Positions 4,088 to 5,047 of a DNA stretch of 5,047 nucleotides are shown one piece after another. Source of the DNA: Actinomycetota bacterium (GTDB taxonomy: Bacteria > Actinomycetota > Thermoleophilia > Solirubrobacterales > 70-9). The DNA is taken from contig VAYK01000215.1 in assembly GCA_005884985.1 (NCBI GenBank), positions 1 to 5,047 on the forward strand. The letters run 5' to 3'. The notes under the pieces are model-generated. The model saw only the letters and a list, made by a program, of their open reading frames with translations, made no database searches and was not told where the DNA came from. Made by a program: the position numbers and the translations under genes. Every line of letters begins with the position of its first letter. Position 1 is the first letter of the stretch.

Positions 4088-4464
4088 CCGTGGATAACGC
4101 CCTGGCTGCCGTGGCCGAGAGCCTGAGGCGCGTGGCCGATGTGCTCGATGCGATCGCGGCCCAGCCGGTGGCCACACCGCCGCCCGTGTCGCCAGCGGTG
4201 ACCACGTGGCGCGAGCGGCTGTGGACCTGCGATCCAGCGACGAGGCTCGGGGTGCGTGAGCTGTGCGAGGCCACGGGCCGGCCGCGCTCGTGGGTCTACC
4301 GCGCCATCCGGCGCAACGGCACGAGCCCGCCGTTGCCGCACCGCAAGCTCGACAGCGTGTTGACGTTCACGGCTGGCGAGGTGCGCCAGTGGATCACCGA
4401 GCACGAGGAGGTCCAGGTGCGCGGGCGCACGGCACCGCTGGTGGTCGGGCGCGGGCGGCCATGA
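4084..4464 (+). CDS. AlpA/excisionase-like helix-turn-helix DNA-binding protein, 126 residues
   Basis: The central domain has the MerR-type fold of AlpA and phage excisionases. Counting from GTG 4084, TRLGVRELCEATGRPRSWVYRAIRR (53-77) is a helix-turn-helix, and GTSPPLPHRKLDSVLTFTAGEVRQWI (79-104) is a wing plus the typical final helix in which Trp follows a short helix start. The N-terminus (DNALAAVAESLRRVADVLDAIAAQ) is an amphipathic helix suited to dimerisation, followed by a Pro-rich linker. The tail from about 108 is basic. The start is uncertain: GTG codons at 4081, 4084 and 4090 follow a weak GGGAG at 4075-4079, and the frame is open to 3982. I chose 4084; 4090 is nearly as good. Proteins of this type act as excisionases or as regulators of integrase or phage operons. 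Its stop overlaps the next ATG (ATGA). Confidence 0.82.
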   Translation: MAVDNALAAVAESLRRVADVLDAIAAQPVATPPPVSPAVTTWRERLWTCDPATRLGVRELCEATGRPRSWVYRAIRRNGTSPPLPHRKLDSVLTFTAGEVRQWITEHEEVQVRGRTAPLVVGRGRP

Positions 4465-4640
4465 CGGTACGCGCCCCGAAGGACGAGGGCCGCCCGCTGC
4501 GCCGGCTGGTGCTGGCGAATGGCGAGGAGCTGATCGTGGAGATCCACGAGCGGCGGGTCGTGTTCCGGTACCCGCGAGCCCGGAAGCCGGTGGTGGAGAC
4601 GACGTGGGGCGTGCTGCTACTGCGGGCCCTGGGCCGGTGA
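4461..4640 (+). CDS. Unknown 59-residue basic protein
   Basis: It starts at ATG 4461, overlapping the stop of the AlpA-like gene (ATGA), and ends at TGA 4640, which overlaps the next GTG (GTGA). There is no good Shine-Dalgarno, so translation probably depends on coupling. The protein reads as alternating short beta strands: RRLVLANGEELIVEIHERRVVFRYP, then KPVVETTWGVLLLRALGR, with a basic N-terminus. This resembles a small beta-barrel or beta-hairpin fold, but I recognise no family. Third positions are strongly G/C, and both ends interlock with neighbours, which supports a real gene. It may be a small partner or regulator within the chain. No cysteine cluster, membrane segment or signal peptide is present. 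Confidence 0.68.
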   Translation: MTVRAPKDEGRPLRRLVLANGEELIVEIHERRVVFRYPRARKPVVETTWGVLLLRALGR

Positions 4641-4894
4641 GCCACCAGCCGGGCGGCAATGGCACGCGGCTCCGGGGCGCCGAGGGACGCGATCGGTTAC
4701 GCGCGGCCGCGCTGCCAGGGGACGACGCCCCGCAAAGCGCTGGCGCTTTGTTTCTGTGCGCCCAGTGCGGCGGCGCGTATGTGCCGAGCGGGCGCGGCTC
4801 ACCACAGCAGTACTGCAGCCGGCGCTGTCGTACGCTCGCTGGCTATCGGCGGGCGCTGGAGGCGGCGGGCTACACGGTCACGCGGTCGCCGTGA
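4637..4894 (+). CDS. Small zinc-finger protein, 85 residues
   Basis: It starts at GTG 4637 inside the GTGA overlap with the preceding gene. Residues 1-38 are polar and probably flexible. From residue 38, LFLCAQCGGAYVPSGRGSP leads to QQYCSRRCRTLAGYRR. The cysteines are arranged Cys41-X2-Cys44 and Cys60-X3-Cys64, a four-cysteine zinc site of the treble-clef or FCSxxCR type often seen in small phage and bacterial DNA- or RNA-binding proteins. The C-terminus (LEAAGYTVTRSP) continues as helix then strand. The start could be later: a TTG at 4748 would give a protein consisting of the finger alone, and an 18-base palindrome lies just before it. The stop overlaps the next GTG (GTGA). A nucleic-acid-binding role is inferred from the finger; the target is unknown. 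Confidence 0.75.
   Translation: MSHQPGGNGTRLRGAEGRDRLRAAALPGDDAPQSAGALFLCAQCGGAYVPSGRGSPQQYCSRRCRTLAGYRRALEAAGYTVTRSP
4733..4750. repeat. Palindrome inside the zinc-finger gene
   Basis: CAAAGCGC (4733-4740) and GCGCTTTG (4743-4750) form a perfect 8-bp inverted repeat around TG. Three T residues follow (4751-4753), giving a weak terminator-like appearance. It sits between the flexible N-terminus and the cysteine finger. Confidence 0.7.
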
Positions 4895-5047
4895 GCGTTC
4901 GGCACCGAGCCGTGTCGCTGAGCCCCGGAGAGGCACGCGAGCGGGAGCGGGTGATCCTCGACGCGCTGAGCCCCGCTGCCCGAGCGGCGCATGCCGTGGT
5001 GCTCGCGGAGTTGGGGCTGGCACCCGACGCCCCGTGGTTCGCGCTGC
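4891..5047 (+). CDS. Unknown protein, 3'-truncated by the window edge
   Basis: GTG 4891 overlaps the stop of the zinc-finger gene (GTGA), and the frame stays open to the end of the window (52 codons and one base). The visible part, beginning MSVRHRAVSLSPGEARERER, is a charged helical segment followed by an Ala-rich helix (SPAARAAHAVVLAELGL). There are no cysteines and no recognisable motif. G/C-rich third positions and the overlap pattern shared with the three preceding genes are the evidence for it. The rest of the gene lies outside the window. Confidence 0.6.
   Translation, partial: MSVRHRAVSLSPGEARERERVILDALSPAARAAHAVVLAELGLAPDAPWFAL

Noticed and set aside
3825..4097. 90-residue + strand frame starting at a GTGA overlap, Cys/His-containing near its end (GCPHRCPH, WWECGG)
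   Set aside because: About a third of its third positions are A or T, equal to bulk composition and unlike neighbouring genes. There is no Shine-Dalgarno, it runs over the inverted repeat, and it overlaps the AlpA-like start. Not excluded, but not supported.
3489..4274. Long minus-strand open frame (261 residues)
   Set aside because: Ser/Arg/Pro-rich translation typical of the antisense of high-GC genes. It overlaps two supported + strand genes and shows no motif.

Overview
This 5,047-base window is GC-rich (roughly 70% by eye). Every gene I can support lies on the + strand. Genes are tightly packed, and many are joined by four-base ATGA or GTGA stop/start overlaps. Gene content points to a mobile element (prophage, phage or integrative element) of a high-GC bacterium: a tyrosine recombinase, a DUF3102 protein, a TOPRIM-domain protein, a winged-helix protein of the type found in phage or plasmid replication modules, an AlpA/excisionase-like helix-turn-helix protein, a small zinc-finger protein and several short unknowns. 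The host phylum cannot be fixed from this sequence. No capsid, tail, terminase, rRNA, tRNA or CRISPR feature was recognised.

Layout. Positions 3-536 hold the C-terminal catalytic part of a tyrosine recombinase whose start lies before the window. It is coupled by GTGA to an unknown 223-residue protein with a sigma-region-4-like C-terminus (533-1204). An intrinsic terminator follows (1240-1264). After it come a 67-residue unknown (1291-1494), a gap with a strong hairpin, and a DUF3102 protein (1547-2086). That gene is coupled by ATGA to a two-part gene: a winged-helix-like N-terminal half (2083-2424) and a TOPRIM half (2431-2946). The two halves are in the same reading frame and are separated by a single TAG codon.

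A roughly 100-base gap with a 13-bp stem-loop pressed against the ribosome-binding site precedes a 259-residue winged-helix protein (3049-3828), whose acidic C-terminal part contains four 9-bp tandem repeats. Positions 3829-4083 are a repeat-rich stretch with no convincing gene; they hold a 10-bp inverted repeat and an 11-bp direct repeat. The right end is a chain of small overlapping genes: AlpA-like regulator (4084-4464), 59-residue unknown (4461-4640), zinc-finger protein (4637-4894) and an unknown cut by the window end (from 4891).

Working together (inference): the left end is an integration module. The middle resembles an early or replication-type module in which DUF3102, TOPRIM and winged-helix proteins are co-transcribed, with hairpins in the gaps before strong Shine-Dalgarno sites. 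The right end looks like a regulatory block of small DNA-binding proteins. The most notable observation is the in-frame amber codon inside the TOPRIM gene, exactly where the family motif continues. It may be a nonsense mutation, stop readthrough, TAG reassignment or a sequencing error.
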